Source: Morchella semilibera
Taxonomy: Eukaryota > Ascomycota > Pezizomycetes > Pezizales > Morchellaceae
NCBI GenBank assembly: GCA_009192285.1
Contig: WBVU01000012.1
Location: 1,860,001-1,924,000 of the forward strand
DNA length: 64,000 nucleotides
Direction: 5' to 3'
Within the stretch, counting starts at the first letter, position 1. Each line of letters starts with the position of its first letter. The notes under the pieces were generated by a model that was not told where the DNA came from, made no database searches, and worked only from the letters and a program-made list of their open reading frames with translations. The position numbers and the translations under genes were made by a program. This document shows positions 1 to 10,531 of this stretch, in pieces.

Positions 1-1061
1 ATTTCCTCTCCGAGGTGCTCTCGCGGCAGAAGCGGTGGAAAGAGGTGGAGGAGCTCTTGGCGCCCGCAATGCCAATGATCAAGGGCCTACGAGACAACCA
101 CAGGCTTTTCCTCAAGTCATCGGAGATTCTCGAAAGGGCGGCCCGGGAACTGGAGAATGAGGGACAGAAACTGCCGGATGGAGGAAGCAGAGATATTGAA
201 TGCGTAAGCTCTCACCACTTGATTGAGCCTGCTACATAGAAGAATCCCCTTCTCATAAGTATACAGAAACGGCGCCGCAGCAGCAGTAGCAGATCTAGCA
301 CAGAGCTCATACCCGAGGCTGCCATTGTCCCCTATCTCAAGAGTATCTTTGGTCACAACGACATCGGCTTCGGCTTGCGCTTGACCCTCTCCGGGCTGCT
401 CTCGCTCCCCGACTCCGCAACCGACATCTCCTCGCCTCTTATCGAGTTCCGTGATTTCCCCGCCGGCCCTATAATCACTATGACATACAGCACTACCACC
501 AGCGCCCAGCGTCCAGAACTAGTCTTTCAATCACACATCTCCAGCACCCCGTACACCGAGACCACCCTGCTGGACCTCCTACAGACCACACCCGCCGCCC
601 TGCTGAAGGGCGCATACGTCCCCACTGGTGCTGACAGAACCATGACAAGATGTAGCCTCCTCGCACAAAGCATCGACGACCGCGCGCGGGCGGCTATCTG
701 GGCGGTCGTGGAGAGCATCGATGGCGTTGAGAGCGTCGTGGAAGACGGGACAAGGAGCGTGTTTGCGATTGCGTATCGCAGCCCGAAGTTCCAAACACTG
801 ACGGCACTGCAGAGCGCGGTGCTGCCATGGATCGAGATTAGGAGTGGGGGGAGTAGTATTGGTAGTAGTACTAGTAGTAGTGGTGGTGGGTTGGAGGAGG
901 ATCAAGATAGTGGGAAGGCGGTGAGGAGGCAGTCGGGGTCGACGGTCTCGTCGTATGAGTACTCTGTAGACTCTGCGCACTCGTCTCCGAACTCGTCGCC
1001 GGAGCCAGTGCCGGGGGATAAGCCTGGGGTTTTGAGGGAGAAGGTGGAGCTGCGGGAGTAG
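1..1061 (+). CDS. 3' part of unrecognised fungal protein (two exons seen)
   Basis: The reading frame is open from the left edge (codons starting at base 3), so the true start lies outside the window. Exon 1 ends at 203 with a GTAAGC donor. An in-frame 63-bp intron (204-266) ends in ACAG and the frame continues to a TAG at 1059-1061. The intron contains an in-frame stop at 237-239, which supports splicing. The N-terminal visible part is charged and helical, with a motif KRWKEVEELL. The middle is a globular region and the last 70 residues are Ser/Gly-rich and probably disordered. I do not recognise the family and assign no function. Confidence 0.6.
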
Positions 1062-2029
1062 TGCGTGTGTGTGGGGGAGGGTGGGTAAACCTAAAAAGTG
1101 GATACCCGTAATTATATATTTTTTTATTTATATATTTATTTGATACCAGGCTGTACTTTTTTTCCCTTGTTCGTGATTCCTCTCTCTATTTTTTTGGGGA
1201 GGTAGTGATAGTCGGTTTTGTTGATCATTCCTGTATTCGAGCTGTCGAGCACAGAAGCAAAAGCTTATATTCTGCGATTCTACGTACCTACATGTATCTA
1301 GTTGTTAATAACGCACGACGAACCCCGTGCAGTGGTTAATCTAATTAATTACCTGGCATGCAACAGCCGGAGCAAAGAGAGAGCGAGAGACAGAGAGGCC
1401 AGGGTGGATTCAACCGGGAGAGAGTTTGAGAGCTGGAGAAAAATTTCTTCATGATATAAGTACATATGTGCCTAGCTGTGGACCAGGCTGAATTATCTAT
1501 TAGATTGTTTTTTCCCTCTTTTCAGCTCTCGGAAGCCTAGAGTAAGTGAGCTCTTAATTGCAATTACTTATTGTAGACATTCCAAATCAGGCAAATTACC
1601 CCACCACGCACCCCCGACTCTGGCCTCGAAATGGACAAAACATGTCCAATAATGATGATAATTGTAACACTGATAATAATAATGATAACAATAATGATAA
1701 TCATAAATTTCGCAATTGGCTTTCCCACAATTAATCTCCGCTCCACGTTTCAGCCTCATTGGGAAAAAAAAAATCGATACACAGTCAATTTCTCTTCTCT
1801 CCCACATACCCCATCAAATTTCTCCGTGACCAGTGGCCAGTGACCACCACCACCACCACCACCTCCTCCTCCTCCTCCTCCACCTCCACCACAGCAGTTA
1901 CACCCCCCCCCCCGGTCTAGCACGTAGAGTCATAGAGTGTGGTGCTCTATATAATTTCTCCCTTTCTTCTTCCTCCTCTTCCCCTCTTTACTCCTTCCTC
2001 CCAATCTCTACCATCCCCCATTCATCGCA
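1062..2029. other. Intergenic spacer with simple repeats
   Basis: No gene is seen. There is an AT-rich stretch, an (ATAATGATAATA)-like microsatellite around 1650-1710, and CCA and CCT trinucleotide runs at about 1844-1890 followed by a C run. The last 80 bases are CT-rich, as in leaders of highly expressed fungal genes. A TACATGTA palindrome lies near 1289. Confidence 0.6.
1948..1954 (+). promoter_or_regulatory. TATA-like element upstream of the aminotransferase
   Basis: TATATAA lies about 76 bp before the start codon at 2030 and is followed by a CT-rich tract, a common fungal core promoter layout. It is assigned from position and sequence only. Confidence 0.35.
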
Positions 2030-3400
2030 ATGCTGCGCACCTCACTCCTCCGCGCCCCGCGCTTGACCTTTGGTCTCACTAGAGCCTACAGTGTCCAGGC
2101 ATCAAACAAGCTCCCGGATATCGATGCCTCAAGGTTGACTGTCACTCGCACCCAGACTCCCAAGGAGATGCTGAAACCGGAGGAGCTGGTGTTCGGGCGA
2201 ACCTTTTCCGGTGGGTCTTCCCCTCCTCTGGTCCCACATAAAGTCGGAAGGAAGGTTCAATTGAGGTTATAATAAGCTAATGTGTTTGAATGAAAAAGAC
2301 CACATGCTCTCCATTGAGTGGACTGCTCAATCCGGATGGGCCGCTCCCCAGATTACGCCTTACCAGAATCTCTCGCTCGACCCCGCAACCTGTGTGTTCC
2401 ACTATGCGTTCGAGTGCTTCGAGGGCATGAAGGCCTACTACGACCCCCAAGGCCGTGTCCGCCTCTTCCGTCCCGACCGCAACATGGCCCGTCTCAACAG
2501 CTCCTCCGCCCGTATCGCCCTCCCAACCTTCAACGCCGAGGAAATGATCAAGTGCATCTCCGCGTTTGTCTCCGTCGACCAGAAGTTCGTCCCGCAGAAG
2601 AAGGGCTACTCCCTCTACCTTCGCCCGACAATGATTGGAACGCAGAGGACACTCGGGGTCGGCCCACCGGGCAGCGCGCTCCTCTATGTCATTGCATCCC
2701 CCGTGGGGCCCTACTACCCAACCGGCTTCAAGGCGGTCTCGCTCGAGGCCACATCGCAGTACATCCGTGCCTGGCCCGGCGGTGTCGGAAACATGAAGCT
2801 CGGCGCAAACTACGCACCCTGCATCGTGCCCCAGCTCGAGGCCGCGGGCCGTGGGTTCCACCAGAACCTGTGGTTGTTTGGCGAGGAGGGATATGTCACC
2901 GAGGTGGGCACCATGAACTTGTTTGTGGCATGGACACTCCCCTCGGGTGAGAAGGAGCTCGTCACTGCTCCGCTGGACGGAACTATCTTGGAGGGCGTGA
3001 CAAGAGATTGTGTCTTGGCGCTGGCGCGCGAGAAGCTTGCCAAGGAGGGCTGGATCATCTCCGAGAGGAAATATACCATCAAGGAGGTGGCCAAGGCGGC
3101 TGATGAGGGCAGACTCATTGAGGCGTTTGGATCAGGTACCGCGGCTGTGGTGAGCCCAGTTAGGAGGGTTGCGTGGGATGGTGGAGTTGACGGTGCTCCG
3201 AGGGACATTATGTTCCCGTTGCAGGAGGGCAAGGAGGCGGGTGTGATCGCGGAGAGGATGTGGAAGTGGATGGAGGAGAGGCAGTACGGTGAGGTCGAGA
3301 GCGATTGGAGGTATGTTTATACTGACTGGTTGGATGAAATTACAAATACGGGGATGCTAACTAGATATGCAGTTACATTGTCCCCAACCTCACGGCCTAA
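2030..3400 (+). CDS. Branched-chain-amino-acid aminotransferase, mitochondrial
   Basis: This fold-type IV PLP enzyme interconverts Leu, Ile and Val with their 2-oxo acids using 2-oxoglutarate/glutamate. Three exons join in frame to give 406 residues: 2030-2210, 2299-3310 and 3373-3400. The first intron has a GTGGGT donor. The second (3311-3372) has GTATGT, a perfect GCTAAC branch point and a CAG end. The last exon supplies only the conserved tail WSYIVPNLTA. The N-terminus is basic and Arg-rich (MLRTSLLRAPRL...TRAYS), fitting a mitochondrial presequence. Diagnostic segments are DHMLSIEWT, HYAFECFEGMKAY, GVGNMKLGANYAP (the PLP lysine) and TEVGTMNLF. Length and motifs match the eukaryotic BCAT family. 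Paralogues exist in fungi, so the exact symbol is left open. Confidence 0.95.
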
Positions 3401-3804
3401 TCAGCTTCGAAATTCAAGGCTGTACGGAACAAAAAAATGCTAGTTGAATAAACCAACTACCCATCCCTTTCTAACTACCCTACCTAATTTTCATTTCTCA
3501 TAGCTATTCATAGTTCTAGATGAGGTCTTGAAGATTTCCCCCTTCTTTTTTTTTCTCTTTTCTTTTTATTAGGACTGTTTTATGTTTATCCTTTTTTTTT
3601 ATATATATATATCTTTTTTTCACCCACAAAGGCTTTTAGCGGGTTTCTTTCGGGTGCGTGCGGGTTGAGGTTGCTGTTTTTTTTTTTTACCTTTTTGTTG
3701 CAATTGGTTTCGGATGAGCTTTCGTTTCTTTTAGAGTGTGGATAAAGTTAAATATAAAAGGAGATGATCATGTAGATCGCTGGTTCACGTGCCACTTTAC
3801 CTTG

Positions 3805-3821
3805 CGAGTGATGGATCATGA
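3805..3821 (+). repeat. CGAGTGA-N6-RTGA motif, copy 1
   Basis: The central six bases are TGGATC and the end is ATGA. It sits about 400 bp beyond the aminotransferase stop codon. Confidence 0.8.
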
Positions 3822-4523
3822 CTGACTCTCTTTTCACAGAGCAGTACATACATGTACTTAAGATTCTGCACCGGGGGGGGGGGGGATTATTTGTAGTCAG
3901 TTCGCCAAAGAAAAATAGTACCCCCTAAGGGTAGAGGATGAGGTGCTAAGCATGAAATGCCAAGATTGTGGGCATCTGTTGGGCGGATACTTACATGTGT
4001 GTACGCACTGTCTGTACTCTACATCCTACAGTACAGTATGGTGCACCAGTTGCAACAACGGCCACTGTCTGATGATATACGGGGGTACATACTTAACCAA
4101 CCTGCCTCATAAGCTGGTTCTGACCACCGGCGACCAAGGTTATCTGAAACAGCATGGGCAGCTGCAGTCTTCCTTGGTAGGTACGTAGGTGGGTACAGGT
4201 ACATGTAGTTACCAACAGTGAGTAGGGCTTAAGAGTGTGGTTATGGATTCGGGGTGCATCCGTGTGGTACATGTAGTGATGGGTTGAGTTAAGGAGTGGT
4301 CAGCTCCGGCCGGATCAGTCATTATAAGTCAAGGTAGGGACAGGACATAATGACGGGGAGTAAAGCGGTCAGATAGATGCACATTTCCTCTCACGTATTG
4401 ACAAGCGTTGAAACAGGAATAAGTGATTCCCGTCTCACTCACAGATATACATATACATACATGTAGTACCTCTCTAGCCAGGAATTCTATATACGTTTTA
4501 TATAATACATGTATGTACATACT

Positions 4524-4579
4524 ATGGAACGCATTGCCAAGCTAGCGTCTTATGGAATGCGCTGCCAAGCTAGCGTCTT
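4524..4579 (+). repeat. Tandem duplication, 2 x 28 bp
   Basis: Two adjacent 28-bp units (4524-4551 and 4552-4579) differ at only two positions. Each contains GCCAAGCTAGCGTCTT. Confidence 0.85.
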
Positions 4580-4626
4580 TGTGTAGGCCACAGCTGCCAA
4601 AGGTGTAGAAGCGACAGTTTCTGGCA

Positions 4627-4815
4627 CTGGGGGTTGGCCTAGCGGTATACAGTTTGCACTCTTTTCGATACCGCTTGGGTTCAACCCCCCAACTAACCTC
4701 TTGTAAAATCTAGGAAGCTGTCCCATAGGGGGACGTAAGTCTTGGGTTCATCCCTCCAGCTAACAAGATCTGGGAAGCTGTCCCCCTATGGGGGACGTAA
4801 GTCTTTTGTTGGCGA
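4627..4815 (+). repeat. tRNA-derived SINE-like element
   Basis: A Pol III A box (TGGCCTAGCGG, 4635-4645) matches the tRNA consensus and is followed 32 bp later by a B box (GGGTTCAACCC, 4677-4687), the normal tRNA spacing. The acceptor stem does not pair cleanly, so this is not a good functional tRNA. A second B-box-like GGGTTCATCCC at 4744-4754 starts a near copy of the 67-bp segment 4677-4743. Both units contain GGAAGCTGTCCC and GGGACGTAAGTCTT; the second forms a GTCCCCC/GGGGGAC hairpin. A T run follows at about 4820. A tRNA head with a repeated tail suggests a short interspersed element, but family membership cannot be tested here. Confidence 0.55.
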
Positions 4816-5323
4816 TTTATTTTTTTGGCTTCGTGAAATAGCCCCCGCCCCCCCTCTCTCTCACTCCCCACATAACTACATGTACCTGATCTCCCTGAGT
4901 TTGTATACTGCTGCTCGATAGTGCTTTTTAATCTTGATGCTGTTCGGGAATCGTGACCGGAAGCCAACACCCCGCTGGATCTTGGTATCACCAAAGTTGT
5001 AAGGAGTTACATATCTATAATTAAGAACCCAACAGATCGGCCAATTGGAAGGTTAGTGGCATGAGTTGTCTTCATATTCCAGGTTGTGATCCAACCTGCT
5101 ACATAATATCTCCGCATCACGCAAAGCATATATACCCTCCGTTGGTTATGAGCACATATAGTACTAGCTTGGTAATAACCAACATCCAACTCCCCTCTCG
5201 GGATCGATCTCTTACTTAGTTATAAAGCACTCCAACTCGTATGTTTGACTATAAAGGGCCCAAGGGTCCACTCACCTTGCTTCCATCCCTTCGTCTCAGT
5301 TAGGTATCCTCAACTACCTCAAA

Positions 5324-6053
5324 ATGCGCAGCCCTCTCTCTCAAAAGCTCCTCTTGCTCCTCACCTATACCCTCCTCGTCTCTGCCAGAGAAATCGACAT
5401 CCACATAGATCTCGACTCTCCTAAACCCCACCGTTATGAAACGCCCTTCCTAGGTCCACAGCAAGTCCCTGACCACAATGCAACTCTCAACGTAACCCCC
5501 CCCCTCCCCCCACCTAACCCACATACACATCTGAGATAACCCCTCTTAGTTCGACAATCTACCCCCCGGCGCCCCCGTCGACAGATACGGCTTCCTCGTC
5601 TGGACGCCCTCGATCCGCGTCGCCCAGGCCGCCTCCCTCGCCTCCTCCAAGCCCAACGCCATCCTCATAAGCCAGTACAACGCCGACGGGACCCTCACGC
5701 ACCCGGGCTTCCACATCGACAACGCCACGGCCACGTTCAAGACGCTCGACCTCCTGGGCTTCTTCATCGCACCCGCCTACGAGCCCAGGAACAAGAGGCC
5801 CACAGAGTTCAACGTCAGCGTCATGGCCACCGGGACGGACCCCGGGCGGGCGTTGAGCACCATGGTGACCCTGCGTGGGCCCAAGTGGCCGCAGCGGGTG
5901 GTGCTGAGCAACTTTAGGGCGGTGGCTACGGTCACGGTGGAGATGACGAGCCAGATTGCGCCGACGGGGGGGCCGTTTATGCCGATGTTTTTGATGGACG
6001 ATGTTAGTATATACTGGAGGAGGGTGGAGGGCGACGGCGAGGAGGAGCTCTGA
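5324..6053 (+). CDS. Secreted fungal protein of unknown function
   Basis: Two exons (5324-5491 and 5550-6053) join at phase 0 across a 58-bp intron with GTAACC, a CCTAACC branch and TTAG, giving 223 residues. A hydrophobic N-terminus (about residues 1-21, LLLLLTYTLLVSA) is a clear signal peptide. The mature part opens exon 2 with FDNLPPGAPVDRYGFLVW, a pattern typical of a common fungal secreted beta-sandwich family (F-D-[DN]-L-P...Y-x-G-[FL]-x-W). The C-terminal half is rich in alternating hydrophobic residues consistent with beta strands. Two NxT/NxS sites are visible early (NATLN, NATAT). No catalytic motif is seen and no function is assigned. Confidence 0.75.
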
Positions 6054-6771
6054 GACCTGGTGTGTTTTTTAATGAGTGGTTCGCAATTGATATGAGTAAT
6101 ATCTTTGGTTGTGTTAATGTGCATCAATTGAGTTTGAAAACCACTAGTCTAGTAGTCTCACTCCGGGGGGATCTTCAGTGACCCATGCTACCTTAATAAG
6201 GTCTAATATCATAGCCTTTGTCCTAACCTTGGCAGTATATAATTATAAGTAACTATGAATTAATAGGACCTCCGTACTAGTAGATTACGATTAACGATCG
6301 GTACCAAACAAGCAGACACAGCGTTTTTTAGTAGGCCGGTTCTCATAACTAGCTGGACTAAGTGGTGGTCATTGGCTACTGATCTAGGTCTAGCTAGAGG
6401 ATTAACGACGAGTGTGGGTGCAACGAATATGGATGAATCGTTGTATAATAGCCGTATTGGGATGCAATTCTTGATTTGGACCAGTGTTGCATAGCGCTTA
6501 TTACGTCTCGTAGCTTAATGGAAAGACACCAGTTCTAGTGAATTTGACATGGCAGTACAGCATAAATGAAAGCATAGATTATCCAAACTCCCAACCCCAC
6601 CACCCCCCCGACTGGTACCAATCATTTCCACCAGCTGTGGTGCGCTGCCAACACAAAGGTGCACAACATAAAGGTGTACCTACAAGTCCAACACAAAAAG
6701 AAAATGAGAGAAAGGCATTGCAAAAGAAAGAAAAATGAGCGAAACCTATAGCGGGGAAAAGTGGACCAAGA
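6054..6771. other. Intergenic spacer
   Basis: It lies between the ends of two convergent genes. A tRNA A-box-like string (TAGCTTAATGG) occurs near 6510 without a B box. Otherwise nothing is recognised. Confidence 0.6.
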
Positions 6772-8091
6772 TTAATTATTACCTTTCCCCAACACACGCT
6801 GCACCAGCTCCCCAAACTTCCCCCCCACGCTCCCACTCACCCTCTTCCCTATGCCCACCCTCATTCTCACCGCGCTCCTCACCGCACCCCATCTCTGCCC
6901 CTTTACCAAGCCCACCCCGACCTTGCCCTCGTACCTACCCTCAAAGATCCTCCTCAATTCACCCAATCCCGGCCTTTCTGCTGGATCCTTCCTCGTGCAT
7001 ATCTCCACCACATACCTAATTAGCCCATCAATACCCTGTAAATCCGTCTCATACGCAAATTTAATGTCCCTAAAAAGCTCCATATAGAGCTCATTCATAC
7101 TCAGGCCCTTTGCAAGAATATACAGCGTCCTCCCAAGTGCATATACATCCGCCTTTTCCAGCGCCTCACGGCTCCAAGCCCGCGAGAACCCACCACCCTT
7201 TGCTTCAGGAGGCGCAGTTGCGGCAGTCGACTCATCTTGCGAGAAGTCTATGAGGACAAGTTGCTCCTCGCCTGGGGACGAAGGGCGGACGATGATGTTG
7301 TCTGGTTTTATATCGCCATGGAAGGTTTTCTGTTCGATGTGGAGCCAGTGAACGGCGTTCACCAGTTGGCGGCCCCATCTCCAGAGTCTTTCTGGTGGTG
7401 GGCCGGACTTGAAGGTGGAGCAGAGTTCGTCGAGGTTGCCGTGGGGATAGTATTCTAAGAGGAATCCGACGACTCGACGGTCAGTTGGTGAGACTGTAAT
7501 TAGCCCATGGGGTGAAGGTATTATGTTTGGATGCGGAGGGAGTGACAGGAGGTTTCTGAGCTCTGAGAAGTTGTTCGTTGGGCCTTTGGCGACGTACTTC
7601 TTCTTTGAACCTGGATGGAGTGTGACGAGCTGGATATGGGAAGACCATGATCGTGGTGATTTTTGAGATAATGGGCAAGAATGTAGTGAAGCTAGTGGAT
7701 AAAACTTTGGTTTGGTGCATGCATTTTCCGGGATAATTTCCTCTGGTAATTTTAATTTTTGGATAATTCTGGGATCAAGTTTTTCTTCCACCACTAGCTC
7801 TCCGCTCTCGGGACGAGTGTAGAGGAACGGAGATAAGGAGAACTGTGGTGGATATACTGGGTAGTGCGCCTGCACAGTTTTCAAGATCTTCTGTAATGCG
7901 GAGGTTTGAGCTGTCTCCGGCAGATTTGGCCATGCAGATATAAGCTTTGTCTCGAAAGCATCTGGCAGGGACGGGTTGGAGTTGAGGAAAATAGTAACTG
8001 GAATATTGTGGGACAGGTTCGAGATTAGGACTCGAAGTTGGGGAGGGTTATTATGAGGAAGAAGCTGGGGGCCGAAGGTAGTTTCAGGCAT
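6772..8091 (-). CDS. Protein-kinase-fold protein with divergent catalytic motifs
   Basis: A single 439-residue exon starts with ATG at 8091. The kinase-like domain occupies about residues 145-390. Visible elements are YVAKG (possible ATP-binding Lys 169), HGDIKPDNI at 258-266 (the HRD loop with Gly for Arg, but with the catalytic Asp and Asn kept), DFS at 282-284 (DFG with Ser for Gly) and EKADVYALGRTLY near 311-323 (the subdomain IX region). The N-terminal 140 residues are unrelated to the kinase fold and unrecognised; the C-terminus is basic. Similar single-exon kinase-like proteins are common in filamentous fungi. HxD, the Asn and the metal-binding Asp are kept, so activity is possible but unproven. 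It is transcribed toward the secreted-protein gene. Confidence 0.85.
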   Translation of the reverse strand: MPETTFGPQLLPHNNPPQLRVLISNLSHNIPVTIFLNSNPSLPDAFETKLISAWPNLPETAQTSALQKILKTVQAHYPVYPPQFSLSPFLYTRPESGELVVEEKLDPRIIQKLKLPEEIIPENACTKPKFYPLASLHSCPLSQKSPRSWSSHIQLVTLHPGSKKKYVAKGPTNNFSELRNLLSLPPHPNIIPSPHGLITVSPTDRRVVGFLLEYYPHGNLDELCSTFKSGPPPERLWRWGRQLVNAVHWLHIEQKTFHGDIKPDNIIVRPSSPGEEQLVLIDFSQDESTAATAPPEAKGGGFSRAWSREALEKADVYALGRTLYILAKGLSMNELYMELFRDIKFAYETDLQGIDGLIRYVVEICTRKDPAERPGLGELRRIFEGRYEGKVGVGLVKGQRWGAVRSAVRMRVGIGKRVSGSVGGKFGELVQRVLGKGNN

Positions 8092-10531
8092 TGTTGGAAG
8101 TATATAAGTCTAGTATAAAATGATATACTTTGGGGACGTTGATTGATGTTTGTGGGGTATCTATGCCTATTAGCTTAAAACAACAGTACTGTCCATAATT
8201 TAGATCAAATATATAAACAGTCCCCCCACCTAGCAACGGTTAGCCCCAATGCATAGTATCGGGGATTGGACCGTGACCAAAGATAAGTAGGTACAGATGC
8301 CGATAGATACCTGTTTCGATATGGTAGTAGCTACATGTAGGCATATGACCAAAACTACCTGTTCCAAGTCAGAGAATTTTCTTTACCACCAGCTACTTAC
8401 ATATCATGTCTTGATTAGAATTGCACCCGGACATCTTTTCCAGAAGTGGCTTCTATGCAACAAGGGTCACTCCGGTATCAGCCCAAATACAGCCGGCCAT
8501 ATTCCAGCTCAATTGATCAAGGGTATATATAGATCATTCTCGAGTCATAGACATTTTCTAAATAGAAGCCTTAGGCCAACCATCACTTTTGGTCAAAATT
8601 ACTAGTTGCAGGGATCTTTTTGCTGGGTGGGCAAACAGCATTTCTCAAAATTGATTCTTGGCCTAAAATCTCTAATGTCTTGGTAATGATTACACTAGTA
8701 GGATGTGAGGATATGTGAGGACTGTATTGGGGCTATATCTACTGAAAAGGCCATCCCTTTTGCAATTGGCCTTGAACTCGTTCTATCGATAATGAGTTCT
8801 TCTGTCGGGTAGGTGGGGTGTTTTTCAGGTTCTCCTTCCATGGTTGATTTACTAGTGCATGACTAGCACCAAGGGACGCTTCTCTAATCTCCATTTGTAT
8901 TAGGGACTGGGTAATAAACAACATATCTACACAAGCCTACGGAAACAACACTACTTTTCAGTAATGTCGTCTCTACTTAATAGTAGTACCAAGGGCAATT
9001 TCATTTGCCTGTGAACATCCGATCTCCCACTATTCACCAAGATAGAGATGTTATATTGTGTCCTCGACATCAAACGCAGTGGAAAAAATGACGTCTTTCA
9101 GCTTACAGAGGTCAAATGAGGGGTTGTAGTTTCCAGTGGTCATAGGTTATGTATCCCACCTTGTATGATGATGATTGTGTTGCAAATACGCAACTCTCGA
9201 TTGGATCGGAGGTTTTGAGATGCTTGCGTTTGTCCGAAGTACACTACAGGGAACATTTTTTCGGATCCCCAAAGCAGTGTAGTGATACTTCTACTTCACC
9301 TCAAAAGCACAGTGGTACGCGATTTAATCCTTGTGGCCAAGATTTTACCCTAAGTTTATACGTATACCCATGTAGAACTACATGTATATGTATGATAGAC
9401 TGCCACAAGCTAGATTAATGTACTCTGTCGCGTGCCTTATTTAATTCATGCTGTATCAAACATTTGACACCGCCGGTTGTACGTTAACGCGATGTTTATG
9501 AGAATTACGTCGCAACCGTCTCTTTGGCATGTATGTAATATAATACGCTGCTGACCTTTTATTGCGTGCTACCATCAAGTGGAATCGGACTTTGATTATG
9601 ACATCTCCAGATATCTAGATGGCATGCTAATCTGTACTACGGGGGGTAGGGGTAAGTCTGTAGACAGTGTTCGTAGTACGTCTCCTACTTTTTAAGACAC
9701 AACACGGACACAATTGTTATCAGTTACACTTCGATTCACGCACGCGTACGTACTTAGGTTAGAGTGTAGAGTAATTTACCTATCAATCTGCAGGGCAATA
9801 TGCATGGGCACAATATGCAACAGCTTGTTTTCTTGACGCTGAATAAGTAGATATACGGTTGCAGTGATTGGTCGGCTCCATGCCAGAGACAAAAGATAAT
9901 CTCGCCTCATGCATTAATTGACGTCGAGTTAAGGTTATGTATGTATAACGACAGATATGGATAGGGAGTCTTAAGCGAGAGCCTACTTCTGCGACTAGAC
10001 TGACGAAATTTGAGAACCCTCTCAATCGTGCCATCATAAGTCTTGTGTTAGAGGTCCCTCAACACCATTCTTTCCCCTCCATCCCCCTCTTCCTCTCTCC
10101 ATCGTCTTCCTCTCTCCATTCATTCTAATCATCGAATATCAAACACTGTTTCAAAGCCCACAGACCAAACTATATAGGTACATCAATTCTCATTCACGGC
10201 CCCAGTCTAGTCTAATCACATTTTGTCACTCGATTAGCCCACTTGGGAGTTGAGGCTGAAACCACCCCACTCTCATGGCGCATAACCGTGGCACAGCCGG
10301 ATGGTAACGGACTAGGCGGGCCGGGGAAAGACCACATTACGGTTGACCATTCCCTGGTAAGCCAAACAGATACTTAGATTGCAATTTATAGAACCATGCA
10401 CTGATGTGATGTCAAAGCAGCTGATAATCAACACGCCTATATAAACTACCAACTCCCTTGATTCAAAGCTTTTCAGAGGAGAGGTTAGCGAATACCTCTA
10501 TGAACACAGCTCCCTCCCCTCGAATATTAAG
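8092..10531. other. Intergenic spacer
   Basis: No coding exon is supported; the short open frames here lack family resemblance or good starts. It contains TACATGTA near 8332 and 9379 and one minus-strand CGAGTGA-N6-RTGA motif. The region upstream of 8091 is the kinase-like gene's promoter, with an AT-rich stretch near 8110-8220. Confidence 0.55.
10216..10232 (-). repeat. CGAGTGA-N6-RTGA motif, copy 2
   Basis: Read on the minus strand, the central six bases are CAAAAT and the end is GTGA. It lies about 300 bp upstream of the arylesterase-like gene. Confidence 0.8.

Larger units (their letters stand above)
3401..5323. other. Intergenic spacer with repeats
   Basis: No convincing coding exon. 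It holds T- and G-homopolymers (13 G near 3872-3884), one copy of the CGAGTGA-N6-RTGA motif, several TACATGTA palindromes (near 3850, 4200, 4270, 4460, 4505 and 4877), a 28-bp tandem duplication and a tRNA-related repeat. ACTATAAAGGG near 5247 may be the TATA element of the following gene. Confidence 0.6.

Noticed and set aside
2277-2861. Long minus-strand open frame opposite the aminotransferase
   Set aside because: It is a shadow of the strongly supported plus-strand coding exon, with no family resemblance.
6507-6530. tRNA A-box-like TAGCTTAATGG
   Set aside because: No B box at tRNA spacing and no cloverleaf.
8297-8605. 102-codon plus-strand open frame
   Set aside because: Starts with ATG but shows no recognisable domain, codon pattern or splice context; length is within chance for this AT-rich spacer.
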